Shown: in pieces, positions 18,320 to 25,096 of the stretch
How the letters are laid out: every line of letters begins with the position of its first letter
Position numbering within the stretch: the stretch's first letter is position 1
DNA from: JTS-AC122 sp050246015
GTDB taxonomy: Bacteria; Planctomycetota; Phycisphaerae; Phycisphaerales; UBA1924
Reading direction: 5' to 3'
Assembly: GCA_050246015.1 (NCBI GenBank)
Contig: JBFWWU010000020.1
Span: 1-64,000, forward strand
DNA length: 64,000 nt
The notes under the pieces: model-generated
Seen by the model: the letters and a program-made list of their open reading frames with translations, nothing else
What the model was told of the DNA's origin: nothing
The model's database searches: none
Translations under genes and position numbers: made by a program

Positions 18320-18539
18320 GTTCGGATTCCTGTTGGAAGGCGGCTTGAAACCCCGTTGGGGCATCGGTTCGTTTTAGAGGAAGATGATCTTTGGCGCGCC
18401 GACCGCCCATGGCTACGTCCGCGCTCCCCCGTGAGCGCACATCGCCGACGACGAATGAACATCGAACACCATCCGTGTAGAATGACCCGCCGGGACGCTC
18501 TTTCCCGCCGCGGCCGGTCTTTCGAAAGTACTTCCCTAT

Positions 18540-18755
18540 ATGAACAAAAACCTCATCATCCCCATCGTCGCCGCCGTCCTCGCGTTGGCCGCTTGGCTCA
18601 TCTTCCGCGGACACTATGAAGGAAAGAAGCAGCAGTGGATCCCCCCGCTGGCCACCTTCGTGGGGGTCCTGATCCTCGGGAACATCGGCATGGGCTTCGT
18701 CCAAGGCATCCGCGAGGCCAGCCGCTCGGGCGGTAAGAAACCCCCGAAGGGTTGA
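18540..18755 (+). CDS. small two-helix membrane protein, unknown
   Basis: 71 residues with two hydrophobic helices (~5-23: IIPIVAAVLALAAWLIF, and ~36-55: PPLATFVGVLILGNIGMGF) separated by a basic loop, and a Lys-rich C-terminus (GGKKPPKG). It is divergent from the small basic-protein gene. Function unknown; similar small proteins often partner larger membrane complexes. The stop overlaps the first bases of a longer reading of the next frame, but the next gene likely starts later, at 18836. Confidence 0.6.
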   Translation: MNKNLIIPIVAAVLALAAWLIFRGHYEGKKQQWIPPLATFVGVLILGNIGMGFVQGIREASRSGGKKPPKG

Positions 18756-18835
18756 GGCGTGCCAAAGACACGGGTCCCATTGCCGCGTACCCCTGCGAGT
18801 CTCCGTCGGCCCCTCAAATCCCCAATGACCTCCAT

Positions 18836-19084
18836 ATGATCCCGAACCGGAAAATCACCCAGATCATCCCCGCCGAAGGCTGGCTCGCCGTCTATGACTT
18901 GGGCTCCGGCGACGTCGCGGATGTACGCACCAGGCCACTGGTCTGCTGGGCACTGGTCGAGGACCTCGGCGAGACCAAAATCATCGGCGTCAACGCCGAG
19001 CAAGCCGCGGGGCACGCCGACTCCGGCACCTTCCTGGGCTTCGCCCGCGTGGGCGAGAGTCTCAGCCGATTTCGCCGGGAGTAA
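18836..19084 (+). CDS. hypothetical protein, compact beta-type
   Basis: 82 residues from the ATG at 18836 (MIPNRKITQIIPAEGW); a longer reading from 18752 adds only low-quality sequence. Alternating hydrophobic strands (WLAVYDLG, TRPLVCWALVED, TKIIGVNAEQ) suggest a small beta domain. No Shine-Dalgarno is evident. No known family is recognised. It follows the small membrane protein by 80 bases and precedes the cupin gene on the same strand. Confidence 0.5.
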   Translation: MIPNRKITQIIPAEGWLAVYDLGSGDVADVRTRPLVCWALVEDLGETKIIGVNAEQAAGHADSGTFLGFARVGESLSRFRRE

Positions 19085-19217
19085 CCGCCCCGGGCACCGT
19101 GCGCCGCACGCGGCGTGCTCGCCTTCGCTCCTCCTTGGCTTCGGGGTTCGCAAACCCGATCTCAAAACTCTTCGGTGCACGCCTATCCTGCTCGACCACC
19201 AGCAAGGAGCCAGGTCG

Positions 19218-19556
19218 ATGGCCGCTCCCCTCGTCGATGCGAAGTCCGCGCAGTTCGTCTCGCTTCTGGACACCTGCCCCATCGTCCCCGGCGCCACCGT
19301 GAGCAAACCCCTGCTCAACGCGCCCGAGGGCAAGGCCGTCATCTTCGCCATGGACCAGGGACAGGAAATCAGCGAGCACCGCGCCCCCTTCCTCAGCACG
19401 GTGCACGTGCTGGACGGCAGCCTGCAATTCGCGGTGGGCAACCAGGAGCGCCAGATGGGGCCGCACGACTGGCTCCTGATGCCACCCAACGCGCCTCACC
19501 GCCTCACGGCCCTGGCCCCCACGCGATTCTTGCTCGTGCTCTTCAAGCAAGCCTGA
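19218..19556 (+). CDS. small cupin-domain protein
   Basis: 112 residues from the ATG at 19218, with AAGGAG eight bases upstream. The single-domain beta-barrel pattern is clear: GKAVIFAMDQGQEISEHRAPF (motif 1, E/H ligands), then LDGSLQFAVGNQERQMGPHDWLLMPPNAPHRLTAL (motif 2 region with the last His), and VLFKQA at the end. Metal-binding His/Glu pairs are plausible. Single cupins of this size act as small-molecule sensors, isomerases or quercetinase-like enzymes; no more can be said. A following universal-stress gene is on the same strand, 155 bases later. Confidence 0.75.
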   Translation: MAAPLVDAKSAQFVSLLDTCPIVPGATVSKPLLNAPEGKAVIFAMDQGQEISEHRAPFLSTVHVLDGSLQFAVGNQERQMGPHDWLLMPPNAPHRLTALAPTRFLLVLFKQA

Positions 19557-19710
19557 TCCGTGTCCTCGTCTCCTCTCCATCATCTGTCCCATCAACACGG
19601 CGCACGTGCCAAGCGGCGCTCATGCGGTGCGTGAGCGGCGGTGTCTCATCGAGCGTGCCGGGCGCACGCGGATCGATCCGCCCCACGCACGCACGTCATA
19701 GACTTCCGCC

Positions 19711-20157
19711 ATGAAGAACGGGCGCATTCTTGTCGCTGTGGACGAGAGCGAGATCGCGTCGACGGCCGTCGTCGCTGCCGCGGACCTCGCCGCGCGGCTT
19801 CGCGGCGAACTCGCACTCGTAACCGTCGTGGACCCCAGGGACGCCGCGGCGGTCGACGGCGGACCTCCCGCTGATGAAATGCTCCGCCTCTTGCGCGACG
19901 AAGCCGAACGAACGTTGAAGGCCGCTGCAAATGACGCCGCCGCCTGCCCCCCGACGCACCGTTTCTTGCGCGAGGGACACCCCGGACCCGAAGTCTGCGC
20001 CTCCGCTCGCGAGTGGGGCGCAGACATGATCGTCATCGGCTCCCACGGCCGCGGCGGCCTCACCAGGCTCCTCATGGGAAGCACGGCGGAAGCAGTTATG
20101 CGCCACGCCCCGTGCCCAGTCCTGGTAATCCCCGCCTCTTCGTGCGCAGCGCATTGA
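19711..20157 (+). CDS. universal stress protein (UspA family)
   Basis: 148 residues with the UspA fold: ILVAVDESEIASTAVVAAADLA at the N-terminus and the ATP-binding signature IGSHGRGGLTRLLMGSTAEA, matching G-x2-G-x9-G-(S/T). It is thus of the ATP-binding class, and is cytoplasmic. Such proteins accumulate under starvation or stress. The C-terminus (CPVLVIPASSCAAH) carries an extra Cys/His pair. A single-gene unit; a convergent tRNA follows. Confidence 0.9.
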   Translation: MKNGRILVAVDESEIASTAVVAAADLAARLRGELALVTVVDPRDAAAVDGGPPADEMLRLLRDEAERTLKAAANDAAACPPTHRFLREGHPGPEVCASAREWGADMIVIGSHGRGGLTRLLMGSTAEAVMRHAPCPVLVIPASSCAAH

Positions 20158-20230
20158 CAAGCCACCACTTCTCAAAGTCGTCTGTTTGAACGGCACCTTG
20201 GATGGCGCCTTTGCCGTGTGTACAACGGAA

Positions 20231-20260
20231 AAGCCCTTCGACGTGCTCGTCGAAGGGCTT
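20231..20260. terminator. strong bidirectional terminator hairpin (tRNA-Pro and usp gene)
   Basis: A 13-bp perfect stem, AAGCCCTTCGACG (20231-20243) with CGTCGAAGGGCTT (20248-20260), and a TGCT loop. It lies 14 bases past the 3' end of the reverse-strand tRNA-Pro gene, where the transcript continues with TTTTCC, and ~75 bases after the usp stop codon, so it can terminate both. Confidence 0.8.
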
Positions 20261-20274
20261 TACTCTCAATCAAG

Positions 20275-20348
20275 TCGGGGTGAGAGGATTTGAACCTCCG
20301 ACCTTTTCGTCCCGAACGAAACGCGCTACCAAGCTGCGCTACACCCCG
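20275..20348 (-). tRNA. tRNA-Pro (CGG anticodon)
   Basis: Reading the reverse strand gives a full 74-base cloverleaf: acceptor stem CGGGGTG with CACCCCG, D arm GCGCAGCTTGGTAGCGC, anticodon stem TTTCG/CGAAA around TTCGGGA (anticodon CGG, proline), and T arm GGAGGTTCAAATCCTCT. The discriminator base is A and the CCA end is not encoded (CTTG follows). This tRNA overlaps several spurious reading frames on both strands. Confidence 0.95.
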
Positions 20349-20486
20349 TCTGGTGAACCCCATTCTAGCCGTCCTTGGGCCGCGAGCAACCGCCTTCGCG
20401 TGCCCGTCGCCGTCCCCGCCGCTCGCCCCCGACGCCCTAACCCGTGTTTCACCTTCTCTTCATCGCGATTGCCCATCTACACACGC

Positions 20487-20906
20487 ATGAAGATCCTCGC
20501 CGAAACCGCACACCGCGCGGAACTCCACACGCCGGAGTCGATAAACCGGCGGATCCATCGCCAGACCCAGCGCCGAATCGCGGCCCTCACCGGGCATCCC
20601 GATCGCATCCGGCGTCGACTCGCCGAACTCGATCGCGAGTGGGACGTCGAACGCTGGCTCGAAACAGGCTCCGCGTCCCTCACCATCTCCGGGCTGATTC
20701 TCGGCGTCGCCGTCAACCGGCGCTGGCTCCTGCTGTCCGCAACCGTCCAGGGCTTCTTCCTGCAGCATGCCCTCCAGGGGTGGTGCCCCCCCCTGCCGCT
20801 CTTCCGCGCACTCGGCACCCGCACGCAGCGCGAAATCGAATCCGAACGCCACGCGCTCAAAGCCCTGCTGGCCCAAAGCCAGGACAACACCGACGACGAA
20901 CCGTGA
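20487..20906 (+). CDS. YgaP-type DUF2892 membrane protein
   Basis: 139 residues from the ATG at 20487 (MKILAETAHRAEL); a longer reading from 20202 would run through the antisense of the tRNA-Pro gene and is rejected. A charged N-terminal part (~1-65) precedes two closely packed helices (~66-105: ASLTISGLILGVAVNRRWLLLSATVQGFFLQHAL), the DUF2892/YgaP transmembrane pattern, including the GWCPPLPLFRALG motif. Members are inner-membrane proteins sometimes fused to rhodanese; the role is unclear. Confidence 0.75.
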   Translation: MKILAETAHRAELHTPESINRRIHRQTQRRIAALTGHPDRIRRRLAELDREWDVERWLETGSASLTISGLILGVAVNRRWLLLSATVQGFFLQHALQGWCPPLPLFRALGTRTQREIESERHALKALLAQSQDNTDDEP

Positions 20907-20912
20907 GACCGG

Positions 20913-21725
20913 TCAGGTTGCCTCGCATCCGCCGAATGCCGCCTGTTGCCAGGCCTCCCACCGCGGTGCCTCCCGCGCGACCGTGGCCGGCCCCTCGTCG
21001 CCGTACAGGTAGAACGCCAGCGCCACCATGCTCGAACCACCGCAGTTGAAAGCGCCCAAGGCCGCGACGCCCGGCCCGGGCTTCTCGATCCGCAGCAGGG
21101 CGTCGTATGGATTCTCCGTGTAGTACTCCACGACGCCGCTGAACGCCGGAACACCCTCCGGCGACGTCCATCGCTGCCCCACGCGCACGCCCTTGAGCCC
21201 CAGCGCTCCGGTCGCCGCTTCCCATCCCTGCGCTTCGGAGCCCGCGACCGGAACGACCCACTTCATCCCCGTCGAGCGCTGCCCGCGGAAGTGCGTCAGG
21301 TAGATCCGCAGAGTCCGAAGGAAACTCGGCCATGCCGCCGCGCCGGCTTCCAACTGGTTGTCCCAGTCATCCGTGCTGGCAAAGAGACTCTGCACAATGC
21401 GGACGATGCACCTTCCGCCGGCGCGGGCTTCGACGCTCCACTCGCTCGCGATCGGGGGCGACCCGGGAACCATCCCCTCGGACTCCGAGGCCCACTTCAG
21501 CGGCGGGTTCCACGCCGTCACCGCTGACGTCATCTCCATCCCCGGGCCGAAACTCATCTTCACCGCGACGGGCTTGCCGCCCTTCTCCTCAAACTCGGTC
21601 GGCGCCAGCCACGACGAGATGCCCGGCCCCGTCGCGATCGCCTGCCACACTTCCTCGGGCGTCCCCGGGACCTCGACTTCGACCTGAACGTAGCGACGCC
21701 CGGACACTTCCTTCTTCACATTCAT
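20913..21725 (-). CDS. SRPBCC (AHSA1-like) family protein
   Basis: 270 residues. The N-terminal ~140 match the SRPBCC/AHSA1 fold: VQVEVEVPGTPEEVWQAIATGPGISSWLAPTEFE, the aromatic-rich core, and a terminal helix WPSFLRTLRIYL. A second half of similar size (from ~150) may be another lipid- or ligand-cavity domain. Proteins of this type bind hydrophobic ligands or act as Hsp90 co-chaperone relatives. The start overlaps the stop of the ArsR-type regulator by 4 bases (ATGA), so the two are cotranslated, a pairing common for ArsR-SRPBCC modules. Confidence 0.8.
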   Translation of the reverse strand: MNVKKEVSGRRYVQVEVEVPGTPEEVWQAIATGPGISSWLAPTEFEEKGGKPVAVKMSFGPGMEMTSAVTAWNPPLKWASESEGMVPGSPPIASEWSVEARAGGRCIVRIVQSLFASTDDWDNQLEAGAAAWPSFLRTLRIYLTHFRGQRSTGMKWVVPVAGSEAQGWEAATGALGLKGVRVGQRWTSPEGVPAFSGVVEYYTENPYDALLRIEKPGPGVAALGAFNCGGSSMVALAFYLYGDEGPATVAREAPRWEAWQQAAFGGCEAT

Positions 21726-22336
21726 GATGGTTCCTTCGGATTGGATTTCCCGGTTGACACCTGCGGCAACGGGTGCGCCACAATCACCAGACGATGGGCC
21801 CGGCCACCCGGAGCGCGTTCATCGTGGTACTTCGAAACCAGCCTCGTCACCGCCTCGGCGAGTTCCTGGCTGAACGCCGCCCGCTCCGCCGGCGACCGAA
21901 AGCAAACCTCCGTATCCACCGACAGCGTCGCCAGACGCTTGCCCGCTTCCCGCGCTCGACGCACCAGGTCCCCCACTTCACGCACGATGCGCGCCCCAAG
22001 CGCGATCAGGTAACTCGCCGACAGCCGGTCCTGCTCCCGCTTGGGATCGACCGCGACAGGCCCCAGCGCGCGGGGTGACACCACATACGACGTCGCCGTC
22101 GCCACCAGCAACCGCTCCGTCAGCCCCCCCCACTTGCGTTCCTCCGCGAGCCGCACCAGCCCGTGCCCCTCCAGCGCGTGCAGGTGATAGTTCACCTTCT
22201 GCCGCGTCAACCCGACGCGCGTCGCCAGCGTCGCCGCCGACGCCGGCTCCGCCAGTTCAGACAGCAGCCGGCTCCGCACCGGCTCCAGCGCCACCGCCGC
22301 CGTCTCAGGATCATCGATCACTTCAATCCCGATCAT
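21722..22336 (-). CDS. ArsR-family HTH transcriptional regulator
   Basis: 204 residues from the ATG at 22336. The N-terminal winged helix-turn-helix is visible: RSRLLSELAEPASAATLATRVGLTRQKVNYHLHALEGHGLVRLAEER. It lacks the ArsR Cys metal site (no ELCVCD motif), so it likely responds to a non-metal signal. A C-terminal alpha-helical part follows (~100-200). It shares an operon with the SRPBCC gene (ATGA overlap), and a perfect inverted repeat in its promoter suggests autoregulation. Its message is probably leaderless. Confidence 0.85.
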   Translation of the reverse strand: MIGIEVIDDPETAAVALEPVRSRLLSELAEPASAATLATRVGLTRQKVNYHLHALEGHGLVRLAEERKWGGLTERLLVATATSYVVSPRALGPVAVDPKREQDRLSASYLIALGARIVREVGDLVRRAREAGKRLATLSVDTEVCFRSPAERAAFSQELAEAVTRLVSKYHDERAPGGRAHRLVIVAHPLPQVSTGKSNPKEPS

Positions 22337-22342
22337 GTCTAC

Positions 22343-22371
22343 ACCATACCATTGACAACTTTTATTGTCAA
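22343..22371 (-). promoter_or_regulatory. promoter and operator of the ArsR-SRPBCC operon
   Basis: On the reverse strand: -35 TTGACA (22371-22366), 17-base spacer, -10 TATGGT (22348-22343), then GTAGAC and the ATG. Transcription would start at or near the A of the ATG (22336), giving a leaderless message. TTGACAA and TTGTCAA (22352-22358, 22365-22371) form a perfect 7-bp inverted repeat with a CTTTTA spacer that overlaps the -35, ideal for repression by the neighbouring ArsR-type protein. Confidence 0.7.
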
Positions 22372-22486
22372 GTGGGACATGCAGATTTTTCCAGCCGTTC
22401 AGCAGATGTCCGCCACGCCACGCCGGGCGCACCTCCGCGCCCCGCCCGATGTCCTCGCACGATCACGGCTCGACCAAGCCCAGGCC

Positions 22487-22966
22487 CTACCGCACCGCCC
22501 GCTTGAGTTGCTCGCTGTCAATCTTCACCATCGTCATCATCGAGCCCATCGCCTTGCCGGCCTTCACCGGGTCCGGGTCGGCGATCAACTCCATGAGCAA
22601 CTTCGGATCGATCTGCCACGACACCCCGAAGTGGTCCGTGATCCACCCGCACGCCACCGGCTTGCCCCCCGCCGCCACGAACCTGTTCCAATATTCATCC
22701 ACCTGTGCCTGCGTGTCGCAGATCACGGCGATCGAGATGCCCTGCGTAAACGTGAACGAAGGCCCCCCGTTGAGCGCGACGAACTCGCGTCCGTCGAGCC
22801 TGAACTCCACGGTCATGACGCCGCCCGCTTTGAACGGCGCCCCCGGGCCAAGGTCCGGGTAGTGCGTGATCCGCGTGACCTTCGAGTTTGGAAAAACCGT
22901 CGTGTAGAAGCGCGCCGCTTCCTCGGCCTGATCGTTGAATGTCAAAAACGTCTTGATGTGCGGCAT
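22487..22966 (-). CDS. VOC-family (PhnB/glyoxalase-like) protein
   Basis: 159 residues from the ATG at 22966. A typical PhnB-type VOC fold: IKTFLTFNDQAEEAARFYTTVFPNSKV at the N-terminus, VMTVEFRLDGREFVALNGG, then ISIAVICDTQAQVDEYWNRFVAAGGKPVACGWITDHFGVSWQIDP. The C-terminal AMGSMMTMVKIDSEQLKRA matches 3-demethylubiquinone-9 methyltransferase-like PhnB proteins, which are mostly uncharacterised. It lies 150 bases upstream of the ArsR-type gene on the same strand; VOC, ArsR and SRPBCC genes often cluster together. Soluble, cytoplasmic. Confidence 0.85.
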   Translation of the reverse strand: MPHIKTFLTFNDQAEEAARFYTTVFPNSKVTRITHYPDLGPGAPFKAGGVMTVEFRLDGREFVALNGGPSFTFTQGISIAVICDTQAQVDEYWNRFVAAGGKPVACGWITDHFGVSWQIDPKLLMELIADPDPVKAGKAMGSMMTMVKIDSEQLKRAVR

Positions 22967-23190
22967 GACAGACGTTACCAACTCGCGCCGGGCCTGTCCA
23001 CTCGATCCGCCGCCGCACGGACCAGATGTTGGGCGCCAAGAAAGACAGCGGCCTCCCCCACCCACCCCAGCCGAAGCGAGGCGGAATTCACACTGAGTTC
23101 ATGCACGGGTTAACCGGCGACTGCATTCTCACACGAAAACCGCTGCGTCGCTCGAAGCGCCCGCGGGTGTTGCCTATTCCGGAGTCTGCC

Positions 23191-23544
23191 ATGCCCAGCG
23201 CCGATCGTCAACAGTTGGAAGCCTGCGCACATGTCTGCCACGAGTGCCAGGATGCCTGCCTCCGCACCATCGTGCATTGCCTTGACCTAGGTGGCCCGCA
23301 CGCGTCGCGCGAGCACCAGACGCTGCTCACGGACTGCGCCGCGATCTGCGGACTCTCCCACGGCTTCCTGCACCGTCAATCGGCGCTGCACGCTCACACG
23401 TGCCGTGCCTGTGCCGAGGTCTGCCGCGCGTGCGCCCAGGACTGCCAGCGCGTCGGCAACGGGGACCGCGTCATGCAGGAGTGCGCGGCGACGTGCCGGC
23501 GCTGCGCCGAATCGTGCGAGCAAATGGCCGGGGCGGGCGTCTGA
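23191..23544 (+). CDS. four-helix-bundle copper-binding protein (Csp/DUF326-like), Cys-rich
   Basis: 117 residues from the ATG at 23191, with GGAG six bases upstream; the upstream in-frame extension has no RBS and no signal-like sequence. About 17 Cys occur in CxxxC patterns (ACAHVCHECQDACL, DCAAICGLSHGF, HTCRACAEVCRACAQDC, ECAATCRRCAESC), facing the inside of a four-helix bundle. Csp proteins store many Cu(I) ions on such Cys; the DUF326 relatives are often called ferredoxin-like. No signal peptide is seen, so it is likely cytosolic (Csp3-like) copper storage. Confidence 0.85.
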   Translation: MPSADRQQLEACAHVCHECQDACLRTIVHCLDLGGPHASREHQTLLTDCAAICGLSHGFLHRQSALHAHTCRACAEVCRACAQDCQRVGNGDRVMQECAATCRRCAESCEQMAGAGV

Positions 23545-23661
23545 ACCAGGTGTTCGCCGGCCGTGCGACCCCACGCCTTGGTCCTCCCGACCACGCACCT
23601 TCTCGATCGTCACTCCGCCGGCGTCCGCACCGACCCGCCGCCCGCCCTAGAGTTTTGCCGA

Positions 23662-24372
23662 ATGCCGGGCAAAGCCGCCAAATCCTCCAAGCGTGCGCCG
23701 GCCGTTTCGACGCCGCGCAGGGGCGCCGCGGGGCGGGGAGCCGCGACCCGCAAGCCCGCCGCGCGATCAACGCACGGCGCTTCATCGCCGGCCGACGTGG
23801 TCTGCTTCACGGCGACCCTTCAGAAGCCTCGCACGCCCCAGACGCCCGATCACCCCGGTGACTCCGCGTGGACCTTTCTCCTGGTGCCCCGGGCCGCCAG
23901 CGCCAAACTCCCATCGCGCGGCATGGTCTCCGTGGTCGGTACCATTCAAGGCTCCCCCCTCCGCACCACCCTGCATCCCGACGGCAAGGGCGGGCACTGG
24001 CTGAAGGTGGATCACGCCCTCCGTACCACCGCCGGTTTCAACCCCGGCGACGTCGTGAGCGTCCAAATCTCCACGCTCCCCCCCGGTGACGAGCCCGAGC
24101 CCGATGTCCCGCCCGATCTAAAGCGCGCCCTCGCCGGCGCGCCCGGCGAACCCGGCGACAAGGCACGGGCGACATGGAACGACATCACCCCTGCCGCGCG
24201 ACGCGACTTCATCTTCTGGATCTCCTCGCCAAAGAAGACCGAAACGAGGATCAAGCGCATCGCCACCGCGTGCGACATGCTCGCCAAAGGCAAGCGCCGC
24301 CCCTGCTGCTTCGACCGATCAGGGATGTACAGCAGCAGCCTGAGTTGCCCCGTCGCCGACGAGGCTCCGTAA
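23662..24372 (+). CDS. DUF1905 / YdeI-OmpD-associated family protein
   Basis: 236 residues from the ATG at 23662. A basic, disordered N-terminal tail (~1-45, KSSKRAPAVSTPRRG) leads to a DUF1905 domain (FTATLQKPRTPQ, GDSAWTFLLVP, GMVSVVGTIQGSPLRTTLHPDG) and then a YdeI/OmpD-associated helical end (ARATWNDITPAARRDFIFWISSPKKTETRIKRIATACDML). The two-domain order is common for uncharacterised stress-linked proteins. The frame stays open past its TAA into a start-less remnant. Confidence 0.75.
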   Translation: MPGKAAKSSKRAPAVSTPRRGAAGRGAATRKPAARSTHGASSPADVVCFTATLQKPRTPQTPDHPGDSAWTFLLVPRAASAKLPSRGMVSVVGTIQGSPLRTTLHPDGKGGHWLKVDHALRTTAGFNPGDVVSVQISTLPPGDEPEPDVPPDLKRALAGAPGEPGDKARATWNDITPAARRDFIFWISSPKKTETRIKRIATACDMLAKGKRRPCCFDRSGMYSSSLSCPVADEAP

Positions 24373-24540
24373 CGGCAGCCCGCAGGGTCTCACCTCGAAG
24401 CCCCCGCGTTCGATGTTGAACGCCGCCCACGACCCATAATCCCTCTCTCCCGTCCCCCCGTCCGGCGTAGCATTCTCCATCGAGTCGCCCACACTCGACC
24501 TTCGTTCATAAACCAGTCCCGCGCTGGAATCTTCGAGCAT

Positions 24541-25059
24541 GTCAGGCGCATCACCAACCTCGCCCAGGTCTCCGTCGGCGATCTCGCCGCCTCCTCTCAG
24601 TTCTGGAACCTCTCCGTCGCCCTCACCCCCTGGAACGGCATCAACCTCTACGGCGAAAACACCTTCGGCAACCAGGTCCAGGTCGCCTGGTGGGTCCCTC
24701 AGTTCGGCGCCCAGTGGCGCTCCGAATTCCTCACCGCCACCAACTACACCCCCGTTGGGATCTACCCCCGCGGCACCCTCACCGCGTACTCGTCATCCTG
24801 GGGCGGCCTCAATGTCGCCCACATCAACCCCGATGGGCTCGTTGAGGTCTACTGGTGGTCCCCGGCTTCCAACCACTGGACGCGGGAGATCCTCAACCAG
24901 CAGGTCGATTCGCACCTGCGACAGTTCCGCGCCGTCGATCGTCTCCAAAGCGCCGTCTCCCCCGCCGGCGAGTTCAGCCTCTTTGCACGCGATGAACTCG
25001 GTTACGTCTTCCGCTTCTTCTGGGATCCCAGCCATCCCTGGCGGCTTGAGCGGATCTGA
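24541..25059 (+). pseudogene. start-less C-terminal gene remnant
   Basis: One frame reads as plausible protein from about 24550 to TGA at 25057-25059 (ITNLAQVSVGDLAASSQFWN, LVEVYWWSPASNHWTREILN, FSLFARDELGYVFRFFWDPS) but has no ATG, GTG or TTG at its beginning; it is open back to the stop of the previous gene with sequence of poor protein quality. The Trp/Tyr-rich repeating pattern (xxxVYWWSPxSxxW) resembles long exported beta-repeat proteins of planctomycetes. This looks like the 3' end of a larger gene whose 5' part has been lost. Confidence 0.6.
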
Positions 25060-25096
25060 TACACCCGGCCCGTGATCCCGGCGGCCCGGGCGCGCC

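Noticed and set aside
20202..20486. N-terminal extension of the DUF2892 protein
   Set aside because: It would be read through the antisense of the tRNA-Pro gene; the later ATG at 20487 gives a complete domain.
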